Source: Agelaius tricolor (taxonomy: Eukaryota; Chordata; Aves; Passeriformes; Icteridae). From it: 64,000 nucleotides of DNA. Of the stretch, positions 23,256-35,812 are shown piece after piece; position 1 is the first letter of the stretch, and every line of letters begins with the position of its first letter. A model generated the notes under the pieces. The model was given only the letters and a program-made list of their open reading frames with translations. It searched no databases and was not told the DNA's origin. A program made the translations under genes and the position numbers. The stretch lies in the NCBI GenBank assembly GCA_023055355.1, contig JALJCS010000007.1, positions 2,398,001-2,462,000 on the forward strand. Reading direction: 5' to 3'.

Positions 23256-23426
23256 GGCCCTGTCCATTCACTGAACTCTCCTTCTGAAAAAATACATTTA
23301 AAGATTAATTATTAACTAAAATTTCAGCCAAATTAACTAATTAATTTGGCCCTGTCCATTCACTGAACTCTCCTTCTGAAAAAATACATTTAAAGATTAA
23401 TTATTAACTAAAATTTCAGCCAAATT
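23256..23426. repeat. Two-copy tandem duplication, 92-bp period
   Basis: GGCCCTGTCCATTCACTGAA begins copies at 23256 and 23348. The second copy ends near 23426 within CAGCCAAATT. Confidence 0.95.
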
Positions 23427-23970
23427 TCCCCATTGCCTCAATTGCCCTTGGTCAGAAGCGTGCGAGCTTCGATTTCCGAATTCTCATCTCTCACCATTTA
23501 ACTGAAAATTCCAATTCATTTTGTGGAACGTTAATTAATGAATTGAAAGATTGAACATTTAATTGAAAAATACACACAGGAGGTGTCAAAAGTTGCAAAT
23601 GCTGGTGCATATTCTGATTTTTTGTATGGTACAAGCATCAGCCCTGAGGCGCTCTCTGGACACATTTTGCTGGGCACTCAATCAAATTTCCTCAGTTTTT
23701 CCCAATTGTGGCTTCATCAATTGGCAGCTACAGCACAATTATTTCACTTGCATGGCTTTTTTCCCATTGAGAATGGTGCTGCATGAAATCTTTGGGGGAA
23801 AAAAAAAATATTATTAAGTATTATTAACATTTTGCTGTGTAAAAGCAATCAAAACACTGCGTTCCTTCCGTGTCAGTGAACTCAGAATTTCATAAAAATA
23901 CTCCCACAGATAAAATGTCTGGGTTTTAATCCTTCTGTAATAAAAAGTAGAGGTAGAATACAAAAAAATT

Positions 23971-24117
23971 TAATATATATATATATATAATATATATATA
24001 TAAAATATTTATATATTATATAAATATATAATATATTTATATATTATATATATTTATATATATATAAATATATATATTTATATATATTTATATATATATT
24101 AATATATATATATTATA

Positions 24118-24178
<61 letters not shown>
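23971..24178. repeat. (TA)n microsatellite and TA-rich tract
   Basis: Interrupted TATATA with ATTTATA variants, ending in an uninterrupted (TA) run of about 50 bp at 24127-24178. Confidence 0.97.
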
Positions 24179-24180
<2 letters not shown>

Positions 24181-25015
24181 ATAATAATAGTACATAAAGA
24201 AACATAAATATAGAACCTCATAAATAAACATAATATATAAACAATGTAAACATAAATGATAATGTAAGAGATTAAGGAGAAGTTTAATGCAAACTTCCAG
24301 GAGAAAAAGGTATTTTTTTTGTCTCAAAGTGTTTCAGTGAGAGCTGATTTTAAAATAAAATCCTTAAGAAATGGCAGCTGAGCTCTAAAGCTGTGGCTAA
24401 AATTTGAAATAGTTTGTTTGCCAAGTGAAGTTTAGAATATTATCTTTAATAATATTTTAAAACAAATAAATAATTTTTTAATATTTTTAATATAGCAAAT
24501 AAAATAATAATTATAAATTAGAATATTATAACTATTATAACTATTATAAATATTATAAATATTGTAAATAATTTATTAAAATTAAGTTACTTAAAAATTA
24601 ATTTATAGATTAGAAATAATATAATAATTCATAATTTATAATGCTATTTAGAAATTATATTGATCTATAAATTCATTTATAAAATAAAATAAAATAACAT
24701 AATTAATTTTGATTCATTATAAAATTAATTTTTCTCTTTAATGTTATTAGACCTGATGGAATGTTTACTATACACATAATTTTTCAAAGGAAAAAGAGAT
24801 CCAGAAAAGCTGCTGTTCCCTAAGAGGAGGAATTAAATTCTCAGAGAGGAATTAATTTCACCAACGCCATTTTTCCCTTAAAACACACAAATGAAGATTA
24901 TCTCCAGCATCCCTACACAGAATTTCCTCCTGAAGAAAGAACTGATTATTTTTTTTTCCTGATTTCAAGTCACAGATCATGTGAAGAGGTAACAATCCAG
25001 AAAAATTCACTGCTT
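24179..25015. other. Very AT-rich intronic sequence
   Basis: Irregular AAT/TTA-rich sequence from about 24460 to 24730; nothing else is recognised. Confidence 0.5.
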
Positions 25016-25097
25016 CTCTCAAGGTGAACTCCAGAAAAATATTTTGCTTTTCTCAAGGTGAATTCCAGAAAAATATTTTGCTTTTCTCATGGTGAAT
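25016..25097. repeat. Short tandem repeat, about 35-bp unit x 2-3
   Basis: Units read CTCAAGGTGAATTCCAGAAAA followed by ATATTTTGCTTTT; the third is cut short. Confidence 0.85.
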
Positions 25098-25529
25098 TCA
25101 ACACAACAGCAGAGCTCAGCTGGCTCTGCTCGCATGGAAATGAAAATTAAAACCCCAAAAATGCTCTCATCAAGCAGCAGAGTTTCAGCCCTGCCCGTGC
25201 CAAGAGGAACCACAAGATTTCTAAATTCAGAATTAAAGCTCAGAGCTCTTCCAGCCCTCCAAAGCAGCTGAATTAGGGACAGCAAATTCTGTTTGCAAAT
25301 AATTGGTGAATATTTTGGAAAGCCTCTCATGTTTGGGCTGTGCCAGCTCCAAGGCAGACTCCCAGTAATTCCATAAAATAATTCCAAAATAACCATTTCA
25401 TGGCTGATTAAAAATGGATTTCAAAATAAGGAAGCTGCTTTCTGCTGGCCACAGCATCATCAACAGCCATCAAAATAATGTGGATTTTAACCACAGGCTC
25501 ACACAAAATACAGCTGCTACTCAAAGCCT

Positions 25530-27612
25530 CAAAAAAAGGGATTTCCTTTGGCAAGGTGGGCAAAAAAATCCCAAAAGTTGTTAATTCAAATTCTTCATAT
25601 TGGAAAGGTGGAAGTTCCTATTTCTGAGAGGGTAAAATATGCCCAGGAAGAATAAAATGTTGTACAAATAAAATGTGTGCAAGTAATCCTTATCCTGAGA
25701 GGTGGTGGATGGGTCACCACAGAATCAAGAAGGTTTGGGTTGGAAAGGAAATTTATTTTGAATTTTGGCATCTTGATATCAGCACGTAGTAGAGGATGAA
25801 ATCTGGATATCCCAAAGAGCAGAAAAGAAAAAAATGTTGTTACTCAAAGCCCCAAAAAAGGGATTTCTTTTGGCAAGGTGGGCAAAAGAAAAAGGCCAAA
25901 AGTCCCCAGATAATTCAAATTCTTCACATTGGAAAGGTGAAGGTGGAAATTCCTGCTTCTGAGAGGTCAAAATATGCCCAGAAAGAATAAAATGTTGTAC
26001 AAATAAAATATGTACAAACCATCCTGAGAGGTGGTGGATGGGTCACCACAGAAGGTTTGGGTTGAAAGTAAATTTATCCTGGATTTTGGCATCTTGACAT
26101 CTGCATGTAAGAGAGTAATAGAGGATGAAATCTGGATATCCCAAACAGCAGAAAAGAAAAAAGCTCCAAAGTCCCCAGGTAATATTCTTAATTCAAATTC
26201 TTCATATTGGAAAGCTGAAGTTCCTATTTCTGAGAGGTTAAAATATGCCCAGAAAGAATAAAATGTTGTACAAATAAAATATGTACAAACCATCTTGTGA
26301 TGTGATGGATGGGTCACCACAGAATCACAGAAGGTTTGAGCTGGAAAATAAATTTATTTTGAATTTTGGCATCTTGACACTTGGCATCTACACATAGTAG
26401 AGGATAAAATCTGGATATCCCAAAGAGCAGAAAAGAAAAAGATGTTGCTACTCAAAGCCCCAAAAAAGGGATTTCCCTTGTCAAGGTAGGCAAATAAAAA
26501 AAGCTCACAAGTCCCCAGGAAATGTTCTTAATTCAAATTCTTCATATTGAAAAGCTGGAAGTTCCTATTTCTGAGAGGGTAAAATATGCCCAGAAAGAAT
26601 AAAATGTTGTACAAATAAAATATGTACAAACCATCCTGTGATGTGGTGGATGGGTCACCACAGAAGGTTTGGGTTGAAAGTAAATTTATCCTGGATTTTG
26701 GCATCTTGACATCTGCATGTAATAGAGGATGAAATCTGGATATCCCAAAGGGCAAAAAACCAAAAAGCTCAGAAGTCCCCAGGTAATGTTGTTAATTCAA
26801 ATTCTTCATATTGGAAAGCTGAAGTTCCTATTTCTGAGAGGTTAAAATATGCCCAGGAAGAATAAAATGTTGTACAAATAAAATAGGTACAAATCCTCTT
26901 GAGAGGTGGTGGATGGGTCACCACAGAAAGTTTGGGTTGGAAAGGAAATTTATTTTGAATTTTGGCATCTTGACATCTGCACATAGTAGAGGATGAAATC
27001 TGGATATCCCAAAGAGCAGAAAAGAAAAAGATGTTGCTACTCAAGGCCCCAAAAGAGGGATTTCCCTTGTCAAGGTGGGCAAAATGCCGAGGTAATGTTA
27101 ATTCAAATTTTTCACATTGAAAAGCTGAAGTTCCTATTTCTGAGAGGTTAAAATATGCCCAGAAAGAATAAAATGTTGTACAAATAAAATATGTACAAAC
27201 CATCCTGTGATGTGGTGGATGGGTCACCTCACCACAGAAGGTTTGGGTTGAAAGTAAATTTATTTTGAATTTTGGCATCTTGATGTCAGCACATAGTAGA
27301 GGATGAAATCTGGATATCCCAAAGAGCAAAAAACCAAAAAGCTCAGAAGTCCCCAGGTAATGTTGTTAATTCAAATTCTTCATATTGGAAAGCTGGAAGT
27401 TCCTATTTCTGAGAGGTTAAAATATGCCCAGGAAGAATAAAATGTTGTACAAATAAAATGTGTGCAAGTAATTCTTATCCTGAGAGGTGGTGGATGGGTG
27501 ATCACAGAATCACAGAAATTTGGGTTGAAAGTAAATTTATTTTGGATTTTGGCATCTTGATATCAACACATAGTAGAGGATGGAATCTGGATATCCCAAA
27601 GAGCAGAAAAGA
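25530..27612. repeat. Tandem array 2, alternating long and short units
   Basis: The anchor TGTACAAATAAAAT occurs at 25661, 25996, 26267, 26608, 26867, 27177 and 27446. Spacings are 335, 271, 341, 259, 310 and 269 bp, so long and short units alternate. The long unit carries an extra block (CAAAGCCCCAAAAAAGGGAT). The units also share GAGGTGGTGGATGGGTCACC and TGAAATCTGGATATCCCAAA. This is a dimeric, higher-order layout of about 580-606 bp. Confidence 0.95.
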
Positions 27613-27717
27613 AAAAAATGCCTTTAATTTTGCATGACCTCACCAAACCTAGAAATTCCTTCCATATACTGACTAAAAGCATGTCAAACTCTAATTCTGT
27701 ATCACCATAAACCATTC

Positions 27718-27835
27718 TCAGGTTTAGGAAAGGCTGAAAAAATTGGGATTTTCCACCTGGAGAGGAGAAGCTTTGGGCTGAGCTCAGTGTGGCCTTGCAG
27801 GGCCTGAAGGATGCAACAAGAAACGTGGAGAGAGA
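27718..27835 (+). mobile_element. CR1 LINE internal fragment
   Basis: Contains 'gagaagctttgggctgagctcag' and 'gtggccttgcagggcctga', as in the larger CR1 copies. It has no 3' tail and lies just after array 2. Confidence 0.75.
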
Positions 27836-28349
27836 CACAAGAGGGGCAGGAAAAAGGGGAATCAATAATAAAGGAAATCAGAATTTCATTTCTGAAGCAC
27901 CTGGCAGATCTCTGGGTCCTCCTTCACCCATTTTTTTGTGCATTACTCAGCTCGAAGGAAAACACAAGAATAATACCCATTTCTAAAAAACCACCAGGTG
28001 TTGTGAGGTGCTATTTCATTTAAAATGAAAAAGTGAGGTTTTATCAAGGGTAAGGGCATTATGTAGCAAAGAATTCCTGTGGCTGGAGAGGGAGAAAAAT
28101 GACTGAAATGGGAAGTTACAGACACAGATATGCCAAACTGCTGGGAAATAAATTAATAAAAGGCATAAATATGTGGAATAAAAGAAAAAATCAGTACATT
28201 TGTGTGAAGTAAAAAAATCCATGGCAAAATGAGCTGGAAATCCCAAAATCCCACTCCAAAATCAAACTGGTTCTGACAGGGACAGCAAAATCTGACCCAA
28301 ATTCACAGCACAGCCCCAGAGTGCTGGAAGGATGCTCTGCCCTTCTCAT

Positions 28350-29790
28350 AAAATCTCACAACCACAGAGAAACAACAGCTCATTTATGCAAAATTCCCTT
28401 TTTTTAGCAAATTTTAATGGCAAAATTCTTGAAATTTGAAAGAATTTCAGATTTCTGAAAATGGGGAAATGCTAATTTATTTTTTTCCTGTGCCAAGCAC
28501 ATGAGTGAAAGTTTCTTTACACTGTTCTTCTTTTGAGAAAAGAAACACAATTCTTTGCTATCACACAATTCTTTGCTCTCCCTCTCTCAGCCCTACTCAC
28601 AAAATCTCACAACCATGGAGAAACAACAGCTCACTTAGGCAAAATTCCCTTTTTCAGCAAGTTTTAAAGGCAAAATTCCTCCATCTGTGTTTCTGGGCTG
28701 AAATGTTGTCCCATACCCACTGAAAATGCTCATTCATTTTTTCCTGTATACCAGGCACTCAAATTAAAGTTTCTTTGCAATGCTCTTGTGCTCCTTTGAG
28801 GAAAGAAACACAATTCTTTGCTATCACACAATTCTTTGCTCTCCCACTCTCAGCCCTACTCACAAAATCTCACAACCATTGAGAAACAACAGCTCACTCA
28901 AGCAAAATTCCCTTTTTTTAGCAAATTTTAATGGCAAAATTCTTGAAAATGGGGAAATGCTCATTCATTTTTTTCCTATACCAAGCACTTGAGTGAAAGT
29001 TTCTTTTCATTGTTCTTGAGTTCTTTTGAGGAAATAAACACAATTCTTTCCTATCCCAATCTCAGCCCTACTCACAAAATCTCACAACCATGGAGAAACA
29101 ACAGCTCACTTAAGCAAAATTCCCCTTTTCAGCAAGTTTTAAAGGCAAAATTCCTCCATCTGTGTTTCTGGGCTGAAATGTTGTCCCATTCCCACTGAAA
29201 ATGCTCATTCATTTTATTCTTGTACCAGGCACTCAAGTGAAAGTCTCTTTACACTGTTCTTCTTCTTTTGAGGAAAGAAACACAATTCTTTGCTATCACA
29301 CAATTCTTTGCTCTCCCACTCTCAGCCCTACTCATAAAATCTCACAACCATGGAGAAACAACAGCTCACTCAAGCAAAATTCCCTTTTTTTAGCAAATTT
29401 TAATGGCAAAATTCTTGAAAATGGGGAAATGCTCATTCATTTTTTTTTCCTGTGCCAAGCACATGAGTGAAAGTTTCTTTTCATTGTTCTTGAGTTCTTC
29501 TGAGGAAATAAACACAATTCTTTGCTATCACACAATTCTTTGCTCTCCCACTCTCAGCTCTACTCACAAAATCTCACAACCATGGAGATACAACAGCTCA
29601 CTTAAGCAAAAATCCTTTTTAAAGCAATTTTTTCAAGAAAAAATTCCTCCATCTGTATTTGAAATGTTGTCCCATACCCACTGAAAATGCTCATTCATTT
29701 TTTCCCTGTACCAGGCACTGGAGTGGAATTTCTTTGCACTGTTCTTGAGCTCTTCTGAGGAAAGAAACACAATTTTTTTTCTTTGCTCTC
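28350..29790. repeat. Tandem array 3, 212-263-bp units of two kinds
   Basis: The anchor TCTCACAACCA occurs at 28354, 28605, 28868, 29080, 29340 and 29572 (spacings 251, 263, 212, 260, 232). One kind of unit has GGCAAAATTCTTGAAAATGG and the other GGCAAAATTCCTCCATCTG, and they mostly alternate. Each contains GAGGAAAGAAACACAATTCT and CTCAGCCCTACTCACAAAAT. Short open frames inside are repeat artefacts. Confidence 0.94.
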
Positions 29791-31078
29791 CCACTCTCCC
29801 CACCTAAGGAATCATGTTTCCTACACCCTGAACAATTCCCTTTTTGCCCTGCTTTGTACCATGCCCAGCAAATCCACACTTTTTGAAGCCTCCAGCTGAA
29901 AACTGGGCCAATAACTCCAGTTAAACCCTCCCAGTGCTGAGTGGAGCTGCAAGGATTACCCTGACATTTTTAGCACCTTTTTAAGCACTTCTGTATGAAT
30001 TTCAGAGCCAGTCCTCACCTCCTTTGTTGCAACAGGAATTTATTTTTAACTCACATTCGATTGCTCACTCAGACTTAAAGAACCTCTCGTGAAAATTGAT
30101 ATTCAACCACTCTCTCTCCATTTCACGATTTGCATCTGATTATTTGAGGCCACACTTTGATTTGTCAAGCTTGGAGTTTTAAATTCACCTTTTTAGAACC
30201 GTATGGATTCTCCCAGCAAAGAGGAGTTTTTGAGAAGGAAAATTTCAATTCTGTCACCCAAATTTTTCATGGAAATGACTGAAGCTGTGGCAGATCTGAA
30301 GCCTCGGCAGCGTGGCCTAGGAAGAGATCTTGGATTTAAGGTTTTAGATTTAAGAATGGCATTTAAACCCTTCAGCTGTGACACTGAGGAGTTAAGCATC
30401 TGAAAGGGGAAAGATCACTGGAGAAAAAAAATGATAATCTTTCCTTTTCTCCACTAAGAGAATTTTAACAAGCAACTCTTCACAGAATTAATAAAGTTGC
30501 AGTTGTAAATGTCAACTGTTTGCAGCTGTCTGTCTCCTCCACCTTGCACAATATATTAAACATTCAATATAACTGAGAAGGAAAAAAGGGAGGAAATATT
30601 TTTCCCTTCACTTATTTTTTTTAATGTCTTTTTCTACAAGTAGTCCATAAATAATTTCAGCTTTTCAACCAGAACATCAGACTAAGCTAACAGAGAACTG
30701 TGCTCCTATTTATACAGAGTAAACCTGTAAAATCCATTTTCCTATCACCCTTGTTTTATGGGATAACCTCTCCACTGCAGCAAATAAAAACCCCTCGTGC
30801 TCCCTTTTTATCATTCTGTACAACATCCAGAGTCATCCTGCCCCTGGAGGGCTTTCCCTCATTCACAATTTGTGAACTCTGGGTCAGGGACCTTCATTCT
30901 GTGTCTGTGTCACTCCTGGTGGTATCACTGGGGTGGCTCAAATGATTCAACAAAAGGAGTCCAAAGGCCAAGGAGAGGTGAAATCCAAAAACCCCACAGC
31001 AGATCCTTTATCTCTGCAGTGCATCCAGCAGGGGAAAGGATTCTCTCCTCACACAAAATTCCCAGCAATGTGGGCAGA
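29791..31078. other. Unique intronic sequence
   Basis: No confident feature is seen. A 66-codon plus-strand open frame at 30203-30403 (with an almost co-extensive open minus frame) has no recognisable family and no splice or promoter context. Confidence 0.4.
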
Positions 31079-31285
31079 ATCCCAGAATCAGCAAGGCTGG
31101 AAGAGCCCTCCGGGATCACCCAGTGCCACCACCCCAATCCCTGTCCCCAAGGCCACATCCAGACCCCTCTGGGACAATTCAGTGACTCCAAACCTCCCTG
31201 GGCAGCTCAGCCCAAGGCCTGACCACTCTGCCAGGGAAAAAAATTGTTCCTAATCTCCAACCTGAGCCTGCCCTGGTGCCATTTG

Positions 31286-31965
31286 GGTGTTCCATAGCCC
31301 CATAATGACCCCCAGAGTGTCCCCTCAAGGGCCCCTCTGGGGTTCTGGGCCTCTGCCATGAGCAGGTGACACCAGCTGGTGACAAGGGCCCTGTGGTGGG
31401 TGCAGGCTCCTGCTCTGGGCTGGCACCATGGCCTCTGTGTCCCCTCAGGCCACCCCCAGCTGCCACAGGGCTCACAGCACCCTCTGCCACCCGTGCCCTG
31501 CCTGTCTGGCATGCTGGCATCCATCTGTCCTGGCCCTGTGTCCCCTGTCCCCACCTGTGGGCTCTGTCCCCATCCATGAGTCCCCAGGCTGCTCTTCCTC
31601 ATGTGGGACCATGTCCCCACCCTGTCCGTGTGTCCCCAGCATGCTGTGTGTTCCTGTCCCCATCCTGTGTCACCTCTGTCCCCGTTCCCTGGCTGTCACT
31701 ACGGGACACGAAATAACACACTGCTCTTTTCAAGGTAAAAAAGCACTTTTCATTTCTGACTCCAACACTTACAGATTTCCAAAAGTGGCAGTGGATTGGA
31801 GGGTGACAGTGCCACCTCTCCAATGACACTGGACAAACCAACAGCCCAGCAAACGTCTCCTCCTCCATAAAAGAAGGCAAAACAATGAGTTATTTACATA
31901 AAGAAAATTCCTCACAAGAATGTAAACATCAGAAGGCTTAGAAAAACTTCAAAAATCAGGGTGAC
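31286..31965. mobile_element. Probable nested insertion (LTR-like) in CR1
   Basis: This segment breaks a CR1 copy. Its left part (about 31310-31700) is C-rich with irregular TGTCCCC repeats. Its right part holds a 'gagttatttacataaagaaaattcc' stretch that looks like an LTR. Clear termini and target duplications were not found. Confidence 0.4.
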
Positions 31966-32071
31966 ACCCTGGGAGCAGAGCCCGACCCCCCCGGCTGTGC
32001 CCTCCTGGCAGGGACTTGTGCAGAGCCACAAGGGCCCCTGAGCCTCCTTTGCTCCAGCCCCAGCCCCTGCC

Positions 32072-32215
32072 CAGCTCCCTCAGGGATTCTGCAGCCCCTG
32101 CCCAGCTCCCTCAGGGATTCTGCAGCCCCTGCCCAGCTCCCTCAGGGATTCTCCAGCCCCTGCCCAGCTCCCTCAGGGATTCTCCAGCCCCTGCCCAGCT
32201 CCCTCAGCTGCTCCT
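32072..32215. repeat. 31-bp minisatellite x 4-5, CR1-derived
   Basis: CAGCTCCCTCAGGGATTCTG-type units start at 32072, 32103, 32134, 32165 and 32196. It is the same unit as at 42913-43200 and arose inside the CR1 subfamily sequence. Confidence 0.93.
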
Positions 32216-32520
32216 CCCAGGATTTGTTTTCCAGCCCCTTCCCAGCTCCATTCCCTTCTCTGCACACAGAACAGACACCAAGAACTGACTTTTCAGGCCA
32301 ATAAATGAATTTACCACCACCCCACCCACGGTTCACATCACACAAGGGAGACACAAATCCCTCCCTGATCCTCCTTTTCTCCAGGCTGAGCTCCTTCCCA
32401 GCTCCCTCAGCTGCTCCCCCCAGGATTTGTTTCCCAGCCCCTTCCCCCTCTCTGCACACAGAACAGACACCAAGAACTGACTTTTCAGGCCAATAAATGA
32501 ATTTACCACCACCCAACCCA
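32206..32520. repeat. Two-copy tandem duplication, 192-bp period
   Basis: TGCACACAGAACAGACACCA begins at 32261 and 32453 and each copy runs through GGCCAATAAATGAATTTACC. The leading part is CR1-derived (CAGCTGCTCCTCCCAGGATT). Confidence 0.9.
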
Positions 32521-32524
32521 TGGG

Positions 32525-33160
32525 TTCCTGTCAAGAACAAGCTCAGATCACCCAGGGCAGACACGACCCCGAGTGCTCCCCACAGCAGCTCCTCCCAGGC
32601 AGCAGGGATTGGCACATCCAGCCCCAAACCAAACACAGCCAGGAGCGATGGAGCCCCTGCCAGTGTGGGAACCTCGCTCTCCAGGGGTGCGGCATTCGTG
32701 TTTTCTGGGAAATCCCTTCAGGATTTTGTGGGAATCCATAAATTCAGAGGGTTTTGGGAAAGCTGCAAAAGGCCTCAGAGACAGTGGAACTGTGATCAGA
32801 GCTAAGCAGCAGCCATGAGATTGGTCAGCAGAAAAATGATGTAAAAAGTAGAGAAGCAAGGACAAATAGAACAATGGTCTGTGTATTAATGCTTGTCTAG
32901 AATAACTCCCTAAGCTACAGAAAAGTTTATCCAGTGAGATATTAGGAAGTTCTAAGCTTAATCATGGAGCTCTGTGCATTGTGTTTGAAGGCTCACAAGC
33001 AGGTATTGTATTTGAAATAAGCAAGCAGTGTTTAACCAAAGGTACCTGTGCTTATGGTGATTGATAGAACCACTGTCAATACAGAATATATACTATACAG
33101 ATATAAACACTGTCAATGTGCTTTTGCTTTGTGGGATTGGTCAGAAAACTCATCAAGTGA
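32525..33160. other. Intronic sequence without recognised features
   Basis: No gene seen. The part around 33060-33110 is AT-rich and may belong to an old LTR. Confidence 0.35.
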
Positions 33161-33702
33161 GTTGTGACATTGAGTTCTGTGTCTGCTGCCTGGGCTGTGA
33201 GCTGCTGGCATCTCCCATTGTCACAATCATGGAATGAGAGTGATGCTGGAAAATCAAACAGCTCCAGGCACGTCCCAGCAGCCCTGTCCTGTTGGGGATT
33301 TGTACACAGACCCCAGCCAGAGATAAATGTTTCTCCTGGGAAGCTGAGAAGCCTCAGAGAAAAAGGAAAACAACAATTATTCCATTTGCTTCTCCTGTGT
33401 TGTGCTCATGTGGAATCTGTTTGGAGATTGTTTACCCACAGGTGATTGTTCCATTGGATTAATGTAAATTATTTTCACTCTTTGGCCAATCAGACCAAGC
33501 TGTGTCAGGACTCTGGAAAGAGTCAGGAGTTTTCATTATTATCTTTTCAGCCTTCTGTCTGTATCCTTTCTGTATTCTTTAGTGTAGTTTAGTATTCTTT
33601 AATATAATATAGTATCATAAAATAATAAATGAGCCTTCTGAGAACATGGAGCCAGATTCATCATTCCTCCCTCCATCTGGGGGAAACCCAAACACAATGC
33701 AG
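33161..33702 (+). mobile_element. Solo LTR, family B
   Basis: It begins TGTGACATTGAG and has AATAAATGAGCCTTCTGAGA near its 3' end. It is the inverted partner of 6497-6980, from which it differs by many substitutions and short indels, so the two insertions are older than family A. Confidence 0.78.
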
Positions 33703-33869
33703 GGGCTTTTCCTTCTGCAGGTGCTGGAAGCTGAGACACCAAGGGGCACAAGCCAAGAGCAGCAAAAGGAGTGGAACTCTCCCCCTGGAAATCCACACAT
33801 CTACAGGCTGCTCATGTAAATCCTACCTGGAGATCCTCAGTGCTTTAGCAACAGCAAAAGACAAAAATC

Positions 33870-34095
33870 TGATTTTTTTAATCAACCAAATTTAACTTTT
33901 TAATCTGCCAAAAAACCTTCACATTTTTTAATTTTTTATTTTTTTACTCAACCAAAGCCTTCACCTTTTTAAATGTTTTTTTTAATCAATCAAAACCTTT
34001 ACATTTTTGAATTATTTTTTTTTTAATCAACCAAAACCTCCACATTTTTAAATCTTTCAATTTATTTTAATCAACCAAAACCTTCACATTTAATG
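33870..34095. repeat. Degenerate tandem repeat, about 50-bp unit x 4-5
   Basis: Repeated AATCAACCAAAACCTTCACA followed by T-rich spacers of variable length. Confidence 0.85.
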
Positions 34096-35065
34096 CAGCA
34101 ACGGAATGGTTGGGTATTGCCAACTTACATTTGCTTATTGCCTATTAGTGTATTTCTGTTTTTAAATAAATTATGTATTTGACTGCCCATTTTTAAAAGC
34201 TGGTATGGAATCTTTTTAGTAGTAAAAAATAAAAAAAAAATCTTCCCTCGAATTCTGTGTTCCAATAAAATATTCCAATTAAATATAACATTATTATTTC
34301 AATTTATTATTGTTCCAACTTATATGTAATACTCCAATTTATGTTATTAGATTCCAGTATCACATAAGGCAAGGTGGCTTCCAAAATCATGAAATGCACT
34401 GTCAAGCTCTCAATTTCAAATGCTATTTTTAAACTCTACTGTCAAAAAAATTTCCTGGAAGTTAACATAAAATACATCTTGGATTATTTATCACATTCTA
34501 TCTCTCCCTGGGACATGAACATTTATTTTTGTTATTGAAGAGTTCCTCTAATTGAATTTCCTTGTATTCATTAGCTTTTAGGATACTTCCAGAAAGAAAA
34601 CATGACTGAATTTGAGAAATGAGATCATAAAATATAAGATGTGACAGCAGAAAGATGCTTTATTTCCCTGCTCATTAAGCAAATAAATTTTCTTTCCAGG
34701 CAGAACAGACATTGAGAAGAATATCCAAGTCCAAGTGGTGCTTGTAATACTGAACACACCAAAATGTGTGTTCAGTAACTCACTCTGGCCACAAATAAAT
34801 ATTTGCAAAATTGAAATTAGTCAAAACGAAGCCACTCCCACATCAATAAAATCCCATGAGATTTTCTACTGTAAAAAACAAATTGATCATTCAGTTTAAC
34901 ACTGCAAACTGCAGGACTTGAAAGAAGGCACATTGCTATAATATTATAACATTATAAAGTTCCTGCATGGCTGACCAACACCCCTGGACTTTATTGGAAT
35001 GATCTGGTGTCCTGCAGCTCAGTGAAAACATTCTCTGAAGGCTCTTTGCCACGAGGTCTCATGGA
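34096..35065. other. Unique AT-rich intronic sequence
   Basis: No gene or recognised repeat is seen. Confidence 0.45.
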
Positions 35066-35252
35066 ATGCAGCTGTTCCAGGGCTGCCCCTTTCCCAGAAA
35101 AACTGGGATTAAGTTTCTGGGGCTGCACAAGCTCTGCAGTCCTGGCAGAGCATTCCTGAATCCCAGGAATGGGGCTGGGGATGGGATTATCCCATCAGGA
35201 TGGCACGGGCATGGCAGAGCTAGACACCACTTAGATAAGCAGAGGAAAAAGT

Positions 35253-35452
35253 AAGGAAATAAGTAAGTAAGTAAGTAAATAAATAAATAAATAAATTTCA
35301 TAATTAATAAATAATATATAAAAAGGTTATCCTTAATTGTTATTATATATTGCTATTAATATATTATATATAATTATTATGCTTCTATATAATTGCTGTT
35401 ATTATATATTGTTATTGCTGTTATTATTGTTTATATTTTATATATCACTATT

Positions 35453-35515
<63 letters not shown>
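35253..35515. repeat. Microsatellites: (TAAG)n(TAAA)n and (TA)n(CA)n(TA)n
   Basis: Tetranucleotide repeats at 35260-35296. AT-rich sequence follows, then a compound (TA)(CA)(TA) repeat at 35454-35514. Confidence 0.96.
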
Positions 35516-35518
<3 letters not shown>

Positions 35519-35659
35519 AGTTATTATTTTAATCACAGGGGAAAAAACCCCAGAAAGCTGAATAGGATATCAGTATGAGTTTGCACTTGATTAGAAAAAT
35601 GTCACTCAAAGTAGAGGGGAACAACACAAAAAATTTGGATCCCAGTCCCACTTTTTTAA

Positions 35660-35812
35660 TAGCTTTGGATCTGCCCCTGGATCCCTGGCAGTGCCCAAGG
35701 CCAGGTTGGACACTGGGACAGTGGGAGGTGTCCCTGCCATGGCAGGGCTGGCACTGGGTGGGCTCTGAGGTCCCTCCCAACCCAAACCATTTTGGGATTC
35801 TGGGATTCAAGC
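35660..35812 (+). mobile_element. CR1 LINE 3' end
   Basis: 'gatccctggcagtgcccaagg', 'gtgtccctgccatggcaggg' and the tail 'caacccaaaccattttgggattctgggattc'. Confidence 0.9.

Larger units (their letters stand above)
31079..32230 (-). mobile_element. CR1 LINE fragment, interrupted
   Basis: The CR1 tail and body occupy 31079 to about 31285 and continue at about 31966-32230 ('ccctgggagcagagcccgacc'), as in the copy at 42711-43220. About 680 bp of other sequence separates the halves. Confidence 0.75.

Noticed and set aside
30203..30403. A protein-like 66-codon frame in unique sequence
   Set aside because: No family is recognised, the opposite strand is open over nearly the same span, and there is no splice or promoter evidence.
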